Positions 23,211 through 34,305 of a stretch of DNA of 64,000 nucleotides are shown here, piece by piece. Each line of letters begins with the position of its first letter. Position 1 is the stretch's first letter. Source of the DNA: Auriscalpium vulgare (lineage: Eukaryota > Basidiomycota > Agaricomycetes > Russulales > Auriscalpiaceae); contig JAHBBC010000016.1 in the NCBI GenBank assembly GCA_019915015.1, positions 558,001 through 622,000 on the forward strand, read 5' to 3'. The notes under the pieces are model-generated. The model searched no databases. It saw nothing but the letters and a program-made list of their open reading frames with translations, and was not told the DNA's origin. Both the position numbers and the translations under genes were made by a program.

Positions 23211-25319
23211 TCACTTCTTCGTGAAGTAATTGTTCAGCGTCGCTTTCGCCTTCGCCGGGGCTGTCGCCTTTTTCGCCTTCGCTGCCCCTGTCCCCGACAT
23301 CGAGTTTCGCACCTGCAGTTTTTGCGGTGCCTTTTTCTCCTCCTGCGGCGGACCGCCCTCCACTTTCTTCGCTGCGGCAGTCGGCTTCTTGCCCTTAGCA
23401 GCCTTCGGCGGCTCCGGCTCCTCCTCCTCGACAGACTCGTACGACGAGTAGTCCTCCGTCACTGTACCACCTCGTCATAAGACTTTCTCACCTGTAATAT
23501 ATTACTGCAAAACGCACCGAAATAGCCCTTGTCGTCCATCGTCGAGCGCGATTTCACGACACGCTTCTTCTTGAGCCCGTTCCGGCCGACTGGGATTTCC
23601 TTCTTCACCTTTCGCTTGGGCTTCGCTATGGGCACAGGCTCGGGCGCAGATTGGATATCCTCCTCATCGACGGCCATTTCGACGTCACCGTCTGTGTCGG
23701 GGTCTGCCTCCGAAGGTTGTCGTGTGACCATCGTCACTTGTTCTGCATGCGGATAGGTCAGCATAGGACAGATCACGGCGCTGACGGATGAGCCGCACCG
23801 TCATCGATGTCCATGATCGCTCGTAGCTCTTTCTTGGCTTTGTTGGCTTTCCCTGCTGGCCGGCGTGAGGGCTTTTCGTCCTCGTCTTCGTCGTCGGAAA
23901 TGATAACGCCCTTCTTTACGCGAGCGGACGGTTTGGGTTTCGGGGGACCGGGAGGTGGTGATTTCTTCTCATTCTCCTCGACGTCGAGGGCGGACTTCCG
24001 CTTGACACCACGCTTAATCAAGGTCGTCAAGACGTGGTAAACGACAGGATGCCAAGACAAGCATACCTTCGTCGCCTTCGCCTCATCCTTCATCGCAGCC
24101 CCAGCCTTGGAAGTGGACGGCTCGGCGTCCTCTTCAGCCTTCACTACAGGCTTGGCCTTCACCGGCGCCTTTCCAGCATTGCTGAAGTCGAGCGTGGTCC
24201 GCTTGGGCTTCGTCTCGCTCTTAGTTGGTGGAGGGGATGGTAGCCGCTCGTCCTCGTCCTCTTCGACATCAAGGGCACTGGACTTCCGCTTGCCGCCACG
24301 CTAAACCACGGCAATCGTTGATATGCAGTGGGCATAGAAATTGAAGGCTGGCTGTACCTTCACCTCAGGCTTTGTGGGTTTCTCCTCAACTTTCACTGCA
24401 GATTTCGCCTTCTCCGGTGCCTTGCCAGCCTTGCTGAAGTCGAGAGTGCCCGCTCGCTTCGGCTTCTCCTTCGGCTCGACTTCGCCTGTCTTGCTCGCGC
24501 CCTTCGAGTCCTTGGCTGACGGCGTAGGCTTGGCAAGTCCAGGTAACTTGGACTTCGATGAAGAGGCGGCTGCGGGTCGTTTAGCAGTGTCCTTGCTCTT
24601 GGTGCGCAGCTGCCGGGCAAGGTATATATAGCGGACGAGGCGTGAAAGAGTGGTCAGCGCGTACCGTAACGTGCGGGCCTGTTATTCTTCCGACCACGAG
24701 AGGGAGCTCGGGCTGCTGCGTATCGGTGACGCGCAGGGCTCTCGTTGGCTCGCAGAGAAGCGCGGGTTCCTGCGATGGCCCACGCAAGATCAGAGGCAGC
24801 GCGTTCAAGATAGAGACGAACTGCGCACACGAGTGGGGGACGGGGAGAGGCTGTATATATGCAATGACCAGATGCGCCGATATTGAGCCTTTACATCTGA
24901 AAGACAGTCATCGAGGTGGCCTATGCAGACGTGACGATAGACGCACCTTCGAGGTCATCCTCTGCTACAAGCGCGATCTTCGTCTCCGGCACGTAGTCGC
25001 CATCATCCTCATCCTTGTCGTCCACGTCCATCTCGTCCGCGTCGGCAGGTTTCTCCATTGACGATACATGCGGCTCGCCACTGACAAGGTAAGTCGCGTG
25101 TGGGGTGTCTGCGCCGGTGCTGCTGGACGCGTGGAAGCGCGCTAATTCACTGCACGACGCGTCACAGTCAGTTTTGCGCGCATGGAAGGCGCGATGGACA
25201 TACTTCTTCGCGTCGTTGACGTGCAGGGAGAGTGCGCGGCTGAGGGAGCGGAAGGTGACGAGATTTCGCTCGACGGCCAGCTGCTTTGTGAGGTAGTCGA
25301 CTACTTTGTCGGACGACAT
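23211..25319 (-). CDS. CDC27: DNA polymerase delta subunit 3 (POLD3/Cdc27/Pol32)
   Basis: Non-catalytic subunit that links Pol delta to PCNA. Eight exons (25319-24947, 24896-24829, 24769-24665, 24609-24358, 24300-24067, 24012-23799, 23742-23518, 23461-23211) give 573 residues. The folded N-terminal region has YLTKQLAVERNLVTFRSLSR, then IWSLHIYSLSPSPTR, a segment diagnostic of the family. The remainder is Lys-rich and disordered, containing KGYFVTEDYSSYESVEEE, and ends in ATLNNYFTKK, a PIP-box-like PCNA-binding tail. The middle contains a repeated exon pair (see findings). Exon 2 starts inside a stretch that in another frame also looks coding; I chose the frame that reproduces the family motif. 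Confidence 0.9.
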
Positions 25320-25517
25320 GGTTGGGTGGCTTGTTTGCGTGGCTTAGAATAGTTTTTCTGGCAGGAGCAGACGAAGGTAAGTGGTGGATGGGGGTGGAGA
25401 GTAGTCGGCACGCGCTGGCTGCGCTGTGGCCGCCCGGCGCGTCGCGTCAGAGTTCGGACCAGTTCGTCTATCATTGGCACGGTTCGACTCTGATGCAAAC
25501 CACTTCGTCAACTGCCA

Positions 25518-26575
25518 TTATTTACTGCTTTCCAACTCGAAGTCTATCAACTCTCGCAGCAAGGTGCCTTCTTGTGCAGAAACCTTGTCCACCGAAGACT
25601 GGAGCAACGGCCCTCTCACAGTCACGCCGCCATACCCAAACTCCTTCGCCACCAGCGCCTTGATGAACCCGATCCCCCCATACTTCCCGCAAATCGCGTC
25701 CGCATGGCTCAGCATCCTCTGGATATCACGCGCCTCGTCCATCCTTCCTGCGTTCCACGCGTCCAGGAGCACACGATGCGCACGGGGCGCGACGTTTACC
25801 AGCGCCATGATGCCGCCGGCGCCCTGCATGACGACCGCCGGCATAAAGGTGTCTGAGCGTCCGATGAATGTCGCGAAGGATGACGAAGGCAGCGCGGTGA
25901 CGAGGCGCGTGAGCTTCCCAAGGTGCCCGCAGGATAGCTTCACGCCGACGATGTTCGGATGTGCACCAAGCTCTGCGACCGTGTCCGAGTCGAGGTCGAG
26001 GCCCGCCGTGACAACGGGAAAATTGTACACCATCGTCGGAATTGGAGACGCATCAGCGACCTACACGTACGGTGCCGCCTATTCATGAGCGAGGATATCG
26101 CATGCGCTGAGGTCCATGTGACTGACCTCACGGTGGAAGCGCAGAATCGCGTCCTTCGTCATGCTCGGCCGCCATGTCGACGGCGTAAGGACGAGCGCAT
26201 GTGTTGCGCCGGCCTCTTGAGCGTCGGCGTTCAACTTCTTTGTCTCGCGCGTCGACTGGGCCCCCGTGCCCGCGATGACCAGGACGTGCGCGAAGCCGTG
26301 CGCATCGAGCGTCTGGCGGGTAAGGCGGATCGCGTACTTGCGCTCGTCGTGGCTCAGGTGCTGTGCTTCGCCGTTGGACCCCTGCACAAGAATGCCCGTC
26401 ACACCGCCCTGCACTGTTGCTCAGCATCGACGGTCGGAGAACGAGGTGACTCCGTGAGGCGTACGCGGGCGAGGCGGAGGACGTGGGCTTTGATTGCGTC
26501 GTCGTCGAGCTCTTCATCGTCCTTGAAGAATAGGACAGCGGGGACGTAGATGCCCGGGGGCGGTGGGGAGGACAT
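25518..26575 (-). CDS. DapA/HOGA-type aldolase (dihydrodipicolinate synthase family)
   Basis: Class I, Schiff-base aldolase of the NAL/DapA superfamily, cleaving or forming a pyruvate adduct. Three exons (26575-26465, 26408-26127, 26060-25518) give 311 residues, the expected length. The substrate-binding motif is GSNGE (commonly GTTGE), the catalytic tyrosine lies in YNFP, and the Schiff-base lysine lies in VGVKLSCG. Fungal members include 4-hydroxy-2-oxoglutarate aldolase-like and 3-deoxy-sugar-acid aldolases; the substrate cannot be fixed from sequence. The first exon is short and starts MSSPPPPGIYVP. Same strand as POLD3, 199 bp upstream of its start codon. Confidence 0.9.
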
Positions 26576-27128
26576 CGTCAGCGCGATTGCGGGACATGTG
26601 CTCCCATGACCATACATTACATGGTACATACCGTATCGCCGTGAGATCCGTGAACGCGGCCGCCAGCTCCGATCGAGTTGTCGTTATCGGCCGGTCATCC
26701 TGTGGACGCGAGTATTGTCCTGACGAGAGCGAGACGAGAACGAGAGACTCGGAGGCGTCAGAACCTTATGTCCTGGCTGTCCAATCCCTCCATCACAGCC
26801 ACTGCGCTCGCTTCAGTCGGGCCCTGGGCCTGAGAGACACCTCCCAGTACTCCCTCTCCATGCAATCTTCGACTTTGTCTCGGGTCTTCAAGGTCCTTGA
26901 CATCCGCCATTCTAGGATCCGTTATCTGAATAACAGTCTCCGTCGATCAGTGACATCCCCGGCACCGGCGCATCATGCTTGTCTCCTCAGTGGACTCACG
27001 GCGCTCGCTGGTCTGCACAAGCGCTCATGTACTGTACAGCCCTGCACGAGGCTCTGCTGTCGCCTATGAGGCGTAATGAGCATCTGGAGTGCCTTACTAG
27101 GAACTAGCAATAAAGGCAGAGCTGCGCA
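26576..27128. other. Divergent promoter region
   Basis: About 550 bp between the minus-strand aldolase start and the plus-strand membrane-protein start. No gene is supported; it must hold both promoters. I see no clear TATA box. Confidence 0.5.
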
Positions 27129-28521
27129 ATGTCGTCGAGTCTTCCCCCCCTCATCGACATCCCCCCGCCGCCCACCCCGGGCTCCGTCGTCATGAGCAAC
27201 TCGTCTTTCTGCGTGCCGTCAGGCATCGACCCCAACAACAATCCCGACGGCGTATTCGGAATCGACGCCAACCCCGACGTGTCTGGGGTCGGGGTATGTC
27301 CATCTATCCTCCATATACTTCCGCTCCTCATGCTTACTGCTCCCTTTGCTTTACTTCCCCCAGATGCGCCTCAACTTCTATGTGACATTGCTTGCGCTTG
27401 CCGTCATCCCGCAGACACCATACACCGAGAGACTGCTCGCTACGCTCTACTCCAACGCAGGGCTCGCCGGCCTCGGACTGCTCCTCACCGCGATCATCCA
27501 GACCGCACAGAAGCAACTCTCGTTCTACCACGCAATCATCATCCTGCACATGCTCTTCTTCCTCGGCGTCGGTGTCGCGCCTTCAGGCAGCTATCGCTGG
27601 GCCACCGTGCGCCTCATTTTCATGGCAATCTTCCAAATCGCGACCCTCGTCAGTCTCCTCGGGTGGGGGCTCTACCTGTGGGTGCACGCCGACACTTATG
27701 GCTCGCAGCCTGCGTGCAACGACCAAGTCAAATACGTATTGTTCTTTGTTTCTGTCCGCGGGACTGCTCCATGGCTGGGCATATTCTGGGATGTGTTGCT
27801 TGTCATATCGACTGTATCCCCATTCCTCGGGGCTATCATCGGCACGGGTGTATCGATGTGGCTGAGGAGGGCCCTTCGGAGGCAAGAAGGAGACGAGGAA
27901 GGCGAACCAGAATCATTCATAGAGACCACCCCAAAGCCGAGTCGCAGATTCTACGTCTCGTTCCCGCTCTTCACGTGCGTTTATTTCATGGTTTCATCGT
28001 GTACTCGGTCTAACCAATAGTCTAGATTGGCAGTCTATGCCATAGTCCACCTCGAATTGATAGTGCATCGCAACAAGCACCTCATCGCGGATAGCTCAGA
28101 GAGCGAATGGACGTTCGGGCAGGTGCTCGCGCTCGTCATGACCTTCATAACGGTCAACGAGATTGCGCACTTTCTCTTCCTACTTTTACGCCGCCAGTCA
28201 GGAGAGGTCAGCGAGGAGCTCGAAGCAGATAAGGACCTCCAAATCAACTCAGACGTGGAGTCAGCCATGTCTGGCCATGTCCCTCGTATGTGTCGCTACC
28301 TGTCGACTGTACCGTGTCGCACCTGATACTGACGCATGCGTATGGCAGATCCTGGTAGAGTGCACCAGCTCCCGACGATGGGTGCGGCGGGTGGAAGAAC
28401 GGTGAAGGGCGGCAGCACAGCGAAGATCGATGACGCGAACATCAGCATGGCGAGCTTTCAATCTGGTGCGCGGCACACGCCGCACACGGTGCACGTCGAA
28501 GAGGTCTCGGTGCTGCGATGA
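27129..28521 (+). CDS. Multipass membrane protein, unknown family
   Basis: Not recognised beyond a fungal integral membrane protein. Four exons (27129-27293, 27364-27974, 28026-28285, 28349-28521) give 402 residues. The N-terminus (about 55 residues) is Pro/Gly/Asn-rich and polar. Then come about seven hydrophobic segments, including FYVTLLALAVIP, LAGLGLLLTAIIQ, AIIILHMLFFLGVGV, LIFMAIFQIATLVSLLGWGL, ISTVSPFLGAIIGTGV, and VLALVMTFITVNEIAHFLFL. An acidic loop (RRQEGDEEGEPES) follows the sixth segment. The C-terminal ~90 residues are polar. The layout resembles a seven-segment protein of plasma or vacuolar membrane; no catalytic motif is visible. Confidence 0.8.
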
Positions 28522-28809
28522 TGGCAGCACACCTCAGATCGGCTCATCTCATTCTAATATTTCTATTTACCCATAATTATATCTAGTAGACACTTCCCGA
28601 CGAACTTGTATACCAAGGACTACGTACGCAATGATCTGTATAATACCAACGAGTTTCCATCTTCACTTGCTGGTAGGCCGGGACAAAGGAACAGTGGGCC
28701 GTGCGAACCGGTCGAAACGGTTCGGACTTGCTCGACAATTTTGTCGGCCTGCCTTTGACCGGGACCTCTTACTATCCACCATGCATGTACTACGATCAGC
28801 ATAGCTATT

Positions 28810-29692
28810 ATGCATCTAGTATCCCTAGAATTTCTCCCGGTCGAGGTAGGCAAATCGCTCTACAAGTTGTAGGTGGATTCTAAGGGACTGCTAGCTTCTC
28901 TATGAGATCCAGCTTTTCGCGCTCTCAGAGGCTCTCCCGCTCACCAGCCAGCGATTCTACAATGTCTTCAAGTCAGCCCCGACTTCGATCCACGCAACTT
29001 ACATCCTCCTGCGACACCTTGTTCTTCCCCCACCCACTACTCTCTTAGCATCATCGCCGCCGTCCACCACCAAGCGTCCCAACGTCCTCACCCACGCGCT
29101 ACGCTACCCCATCTGCACCCAGCCCGTCCTCAACCTCCTGCTCGCCTCCCCACTCCTCCCGCCCGATCCCCGCCCCCACCCCGCGCCCGAGCTCCCGCGC
29201 CGCCTCTTCCGGCACCTCGCGCCCCGCGCGCCCGGCGGCGGCGAGTGGAAGGCGCGCCACGCGCCGCTGCCGTTCCTGCAGCAGCTCTACGCCGACCCAC
29301 GCGTCGCGCCGCCGGACCCCGACGCGCACGACGGGTACGCGCTCACGCGCGCGGTGCACGCGGGCTCGCGCCCGCTCGTGCGCTTCCTGCTCGCGCGCGG
29401 CGCGTCGCCGCGCAGGAAGAACGGCATCGCGGTGCTGGTGGCGATACGGCGGCGCGAGCTCGGGATGGTGAAGCTGCTGGTAGAGCCGGAGGCGGGGGGT
29501 GGGGGTGGGGATGGCGGCGAGCGGGTGGGGAAGGGGAAGCGCAGGCGGGTGATGGATCGCGTGGAGGTGACGCCGGAGATGCTGAGGACGGCGGTCAAGT
29601 GCGGGGCAAGGGATATTGCGGAATGGCTTATGCGCGAGAAGGGGTGTGTGCCGGATATGAAGACCCTTGGGTTGATGATGCAGGCGCAGTGA
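28810..29692 (+). CDS. F-box-like protein with ankyrin-type repeats
   Basis: A 36-nt first exon (28810-28845) splices over a 49-nt intron to a long second exon (28895-29692), giving 277 residues. The N-terminus, FLPVELLYEIQLFALSEALP, matches an F-box-like helix pattern (LPxELLxxI) and is created only by the splice. Later segments look like ankyrin repeats: LTHALRYPICTQPVLNLLL, YALTRAVHAGSRPLVRFLL, GIAVLVAIRRRELGMVKLL and LRTAVKCGARDIAEWLM. Such proteins usually act as SCF ubiquitin-ligase substrate receptors. The GC content of exon 2 (29,050-29,450) is markedly higher than that of its neighbours. A glycine-rich loop interrupts the last repeats. Expression of the tiny first exon is inferred from phase and motif. 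Confidence 0.75.
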
Positions 29693-30150
29693 TGCAGGTT
29701 AGTCCAGCCTTGTGGTCATTGTCACTCAGTGATCCTTAGTGCAATCTACTGACTCTTGGCTAATATTAATCTAGGATACCTTACAACGGGCTGGACCAAG
29801 AGCCAATCTACGGCAGAGCTCAAGCTCAGACATCGTAATCCGTGGTCAGTACGTAGTCCGCAGTCTCCATTGCGGCTCATACCTAATCGCAGCACGCAGC
29901 AGGCAGGTAAAAACACCGCCATTAATCACCGCCAGTCCTCTCCTCTCCATTGGCGCCAGAGTGTTCCCTTGCTTATGATTAACTCTGACTACAATGATAT
30001 CTGCTCTGGTGTTCCGCTCAGTGAGTTCAGGCCCTCTCGCAGTGAACGTGCTATCCAGGCTATTCATTCTATCTCCTACTGCTGTCTCTGATACAACCCT
30101 AGCCCACATCACTGGCTTCCCATCTCGTCTACATGCATCCATCCCATCCC

Positions 30151-30884
30151 TTACTTCCCCAACACTGCATTTGTCGCGCTCTCACCCATCAGACGCGCGT
30201 CATTGAGCGTCGACCCGACAGTCCCACCGACCTCCATCACCGTCGCGCTGACCACCTCCAACCCCGCGGCATGAACGTACTGCGCGACGTCGAAGCCCAT
30301 GCGGTCCTTCAGATCCGCCTGTGGTCCGCCCACTGTGAACTTCGCTGCTTGCTGCGCATCCGCGGGCGTGCCGAGCTGTTTGGCGAGAACGAAGAGGTAG
30401 CGGTGGTTCCTGCGCGGCAGTGAGCGCGCCGTTCAGAGGCAGTGCGGGAAGGACGACATACCCTGTCCCCAGGCCAGGCGACGGCCCCAGGTACACCGTC
30501 GTCGCGGGCTCTGTAATCTTGCCCCGCGAGCCGGGATCCGCAAACGTCAGCCCAGGCTGCACCCAGTGGCGCACCTGCCCGCTGAGGCCATCGTTGCGCT
30601 TGAACAGGTCTGGGTCGCTCATGATCAGCGTATATTTTGCACCCGGTTCCTACGCCACAGGGTGAGCGGCACAGTAAGTGGGACGACGACGCAGTGTGTG
30701 CACCCACGGGATCGGAGTACACGACGGTAGGCTCGGGCTGCGTCGCATCGCGCGGGTAGATCGCACCTGACGCGACGGTGAAGGTAGGGTACTGGATGTC
30801 GAGTGTGCCGCGCACGGCGAGGTTGGACTGCGGGAAGAGGTCCGAAAGTGTCGCGACGAGCGTGGGCTCTTGGCTGACTGCCAT
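30151..30884 (-). CDS. Phosphatidylethanolamine-binding protein (PEBP) family
   Basis: Three exons (30884-30708, 30649-30462, 30409-30151) give 207 residues. PEBP proteins bind anionic ligands such as phospholipid head groups and can inhibit proteases or kinases; the yeast relatives are TFS1-like. Motifs: EPTVVYSDP, YTLIMSDPDLFKRND (the DPD block), VRHWVQPGL (usually HW) and GNHRYLFVLAKQ. The C-terminus KFTVGGPQADLKDRMGFD matches the family end region. No signal peptide. The second splice is chosen at GTATGT because it restores HRYLFVL. It is convergent with the F-box/ankyrin gene, with about 460 bp between stops. Confidence 0.92.
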
Positions 30885-31452
30885 GGTAAGTTCGTGCTGG
30901 TTCAGGTTGTGGTTGGAATGCTGGATGTTGTGTCAGTTGGTGCCAGGTTTATAGGCTGGCGGGTCGGTGACGTCACAGTGCACACAGTGTGGTGTAGGAG
31001 GCCGTCTACTAATAGCTTATTTCTGCAGTACTAAGTAGCTGCTCTCGTATGTCGTTGGACTACAACATCGACTCCTCGGCCGACTGTGAAGCTTGTACAT
31101 ATCCTATAATATTGTGTTGGATTTCGAATTTCAGTATGCGGCGACGGATGACTAGGACACGCAACTTTGTTGTGGCTGAGACGCGACTCCTACTTTTCCT
31201 CCGTACCATGTTTCAAAAAAGCGCCCTCCTTTTACAACGCATCTTACGCTGCAACAGAAATGAACTTAGACGGAAACAGGCGGAAACCAGTGCAAGGGAA
31301 CTCAGTCGCGTGCCTAATGTCGGGCGTCAAGAGAACTCGGTCTAGGTCTCGGTCTCTGCTAATAATGCACAGCGCAGTAACTACGGCGTCAAGAACCCTT
31401 TCCACTCCCTACTCACCCGCTCGCAGTACACGACGTCGAGCGGCTGTACGAG

Positions 31453-32292
31453 ATGGATTGGGCCCTCGGTGACGACCCTCCTGTGAGGCATGTCACCATA
31501 CCCATGCCGATGTTCGATTCGCCGCCTGGTCATGGTGTCGTCGGCAGTCAGACACCCTCGAATGCACGTCCCGTGTTCGGGGTAAAGCTGACGGGGTATC
31601 GAATCCTCAACATCTTGGTCGTAGCCTCCATTGGCACGGTCAAATTTGTTTTGTCGTGGCAGGGGGCGTCCACGGCGCCTACGGCGATGGACTGGGCGCT
31701 GGGAGTCGGGCTGTGGATCGGGTGTGTATAGCCTTCCTCGATGGTGTTGATTGTGAACTGATGGACGACCCGGAATGTGAGCAGGATGTACTGGTTAGGA
31801 TTCTACGAGGATGCAGCAGGATGGAAGTGGTTCTTCCACGAGGACTGGCCCCGCAGGATTGGCCACGCCATCCAGGAATGGTCCATCAAGCACCACAACA
31901 CCACTTCCGACATCGTCTCCTCCAATCCAATTACATCCTTCTCCATGCAGAACCTCTCGGTGCTGCCGCAATACTCAGATGGGCACGACGCGGCACACCT
32001 CGCAGCACACCCTCCTCCGCCTCACGGGCGCCGTCAATCCTTCCTTATCCGCACGAACGCCCCGCGTATGGATTTCAGCGCACCCGAGCAGGAGCAGACG
32101 CTCATCTATCGCATGCGCCTCGACCCGCGTGTCACCGACTTGGTCCAGAGTGCTGGGATACAGCCGCCGGAGTATAATGGCGCTTATGACCCAGCGAAGG
32201 TCATGCCCATTGGGGAGACGTTGAGCCACGCATACCGGGCGCGTCTGGAGAAGTATGTGCAGCTGGAAGATTTTCCTTTCGGAGGATTCTGA
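31453..32292 (+). CDS. Small membrane protein, unknown family
   Basis: Not recognised. Two exons (31453-31721 and 31785-32292) give 258 residues. After a polar N-terminus come two hydrophobic stretches, ILNILVVASIGTVKFVLSW and AMDWALGVGLWIGMYWLGFY, the second spanning the splice. Then a soluble region with EDAAGWKWFFHEDWPRRI. The DNA encoding MDWALG occurs twice, once at the start codon and once before the splice, which may be coincidence or a small internal duplication. The ATG at 31,453 is the first in frame. I infer a two-pass membrane protein. Confidence 0.7.
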
Positions 32293-32984
32293 GCAGGGAC
32301 GCGGGTGCGATGATCTTTGGGTTTGCCAAGCGCTTGGGTTTGATTTTTCTGATCAGTTTTGAGGTATTTGTGGTTTATACCCAGGGGTAAATGTGGATTC
32401 CGCTTCAACACTACGTGTATCTATATAATCAGGCGGTCTGTTGTACAATGACTTCTACTGGTGTCACCGGTGCGAACTCACGCGCCTGATTTCCCCCTCG
32501 CTTTAGTCCAACAGTAATCGCCGCGAGATCTAACACTTCAACAGCATTTGCCTACGCACGCAAGCAACCCGGCAATTTTCTCGAGCGACGAAGGGCAAGC
32601 ATATCTTCCTTCAAGAGCGCACAGTAGAATGCGGCCGCCCGACGCCTACCTCGTGATTCTCGCTCTCTCACACAAACGCGACATGCTCTTTTCCCGTTGC
32701 CCCCTTCTTGCCCACAAGCAAACTCAGCACTGTAATGACAAGGCTGCCATTGGGCTCGAGGATCTGCCAGTCGTTCGGACTGTATTGTAATGAAGAACGT
32801 GCCTTGCTCAAAGCCCATAACCACGGAATGTGGCTTACACTCATCAAATGAGTCGGGCCAAGAGTGCAGATGAGGTGGGTGCGACCATATTACTGACCCT
32901 GCATGGAAGATCTATACCCGATACTACTGGCGAACCTGCGATGGACTGGTGGTCAGAAGCACACAACAAACCGCCGTTATTATT
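32293..32984. other. Intergenic, no supported gene
   Basis: About 690 bp between convergent stops of the membrane protein and the first MDR reductase. No frame with family motifs and no repeats were seen. Confidence 0.5.
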
Positions 32985-34305
32985 TCACCCTAGTAACGTA
33001 ATTTCTCGTTGTGCAGTCTCTTGAGGGCGGGAAACGAGCTTCAACCCGCTGACTGACTGTGTCCACAGACGTGCCAGCCCGTCCGGAATGCCCGCAAGCC
33101 CGTTCGGCAGGACCTCCACCTTATTTCCCTATCCCACGATCAATTAAACGTCAGTATCAAAACGCCACCTAGCCTGCGAGGGAGCCCCGCACCTTGATGA
33201 CACCCTCCTCTAGTAGTCCTCGGAGAGCGCGGTACATCGCACTGCCGACCTCGCGGTTGTCGTCACTGTGCGCGGAGCCGAATACATGTACGACTCGCTT
33301 GCCATCCTCTGCCTCCTCGCCGGCCTTACCGACCACGGGGGGGTGCGTCACAACTAGGACGCCGTGTGGCGCGAGCAGCTCCCACAAGGACTTCTGAGAG
33401 TCTTCGCTGGAGATCGCGTCGTACGCGAGAGAGACGGGCTCAGAGGTGATCTTGCGCACAGCAGTGACGATGTCAGAGTACGGGGTCTTATGGTAGTCAA
33501 TGACATGGGTTGCGCCGGCGGCTTTGCAATAGGCTTCGTTGTGCGATGAAGCTGTCGTGATGATAGGGTTATTGCCCGATAGTTTTAAGAGCTGAATGGC
33601 TGCATGAATCAAGCATGTGAGCAAGAGAGCATCGACTGGTCAAGGAGGGAGAGACAGACCAAATTGGCCAACAGAACTCGCTCCGCCGATCACGACAGCA
33701 GGCTGGCCAGCAAACTGGCCTCTGCCACCATCAGCCCATGGCGCAATGATGCCAGGTCCTCCACCCCAGAACGCCTTCGGGTTCAGCTTGCCATACAAGC
33801 CCATGGCAGCTGTCGCGAGTCCCAAGGGAATTGTAGCCGCTTCGTCAAAGGACATACTGTCAGGGATCTGCAACAAATTGAGCACGGAAAGCTACATAGT
33901 AAGACATGGGTTGGACCTTCGCGACGGCCGCGGCATCGGCTATGCCGAACTGCTGAAAGGTGCCTCGATTGGCAGGTGTCCACCAACCTTGATAGATACT
34001 AACGAGATGATGAGTGGACGCAATATGAAAGCCACGAACACTTACACTCTATCACCCATCTTGAGCCCAGTAACGCCCACACCGACTGCCTCGATGGTAC
34101 CCGCACCATCGTTACCTGCGACTCCAGGGAACTCAGTTATGAATACGCCCATCTTCTGGATGCCTGCGTCAAGAGGGTTCAGCGCAGCGGCATGAATCTT
34201 GACGAGCACGAAGCCCGGGTCAGGCTTGCTGGTGGGGAGCTCGCCTACGACGAACTGGGCAAATTTAGCAGGAAGGATGAGGGCCTTGTGTACGGCAGAC
34301 GACAT
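32985..34305 (-). CDS. Zinc-independent MDR reductase, paralogue A
   Basis: Medium-chain dehydrogenase/reductase of the quinone/enoyl reductase type, NADPH-dependent; substrate unknown. Five exons (34305-34046, 33998-33917, 33867-33660, 33599-33193, 33119-32985) give 363 residues. The GroES-like N-terminal domain has LVKIHAAALNPLD and FPGVAGNDGAGTIEAVG. The nucleotide-binding core is AVVIGGASSVGQF, followed by AIQLLKLSG. No catalytic or structural zinc cysteine set is visible. Exon lengths of the first two exons together (342 nt) and of exon 4 (407 nt) equal those of paralogue B at 38,586-39,894, showing a recent-to-moderate duplication. It lies 1.5 kb from, and divergent to, the CFA synthase-like gene. 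Confidence 0.92.

Noticed and set aside
31453..31721. Duplicated MDWALG peptide as evidence of a mobile insertion
   Set aside because: The match is only about 18 nt, with no flanking similarity or target-site duplication.
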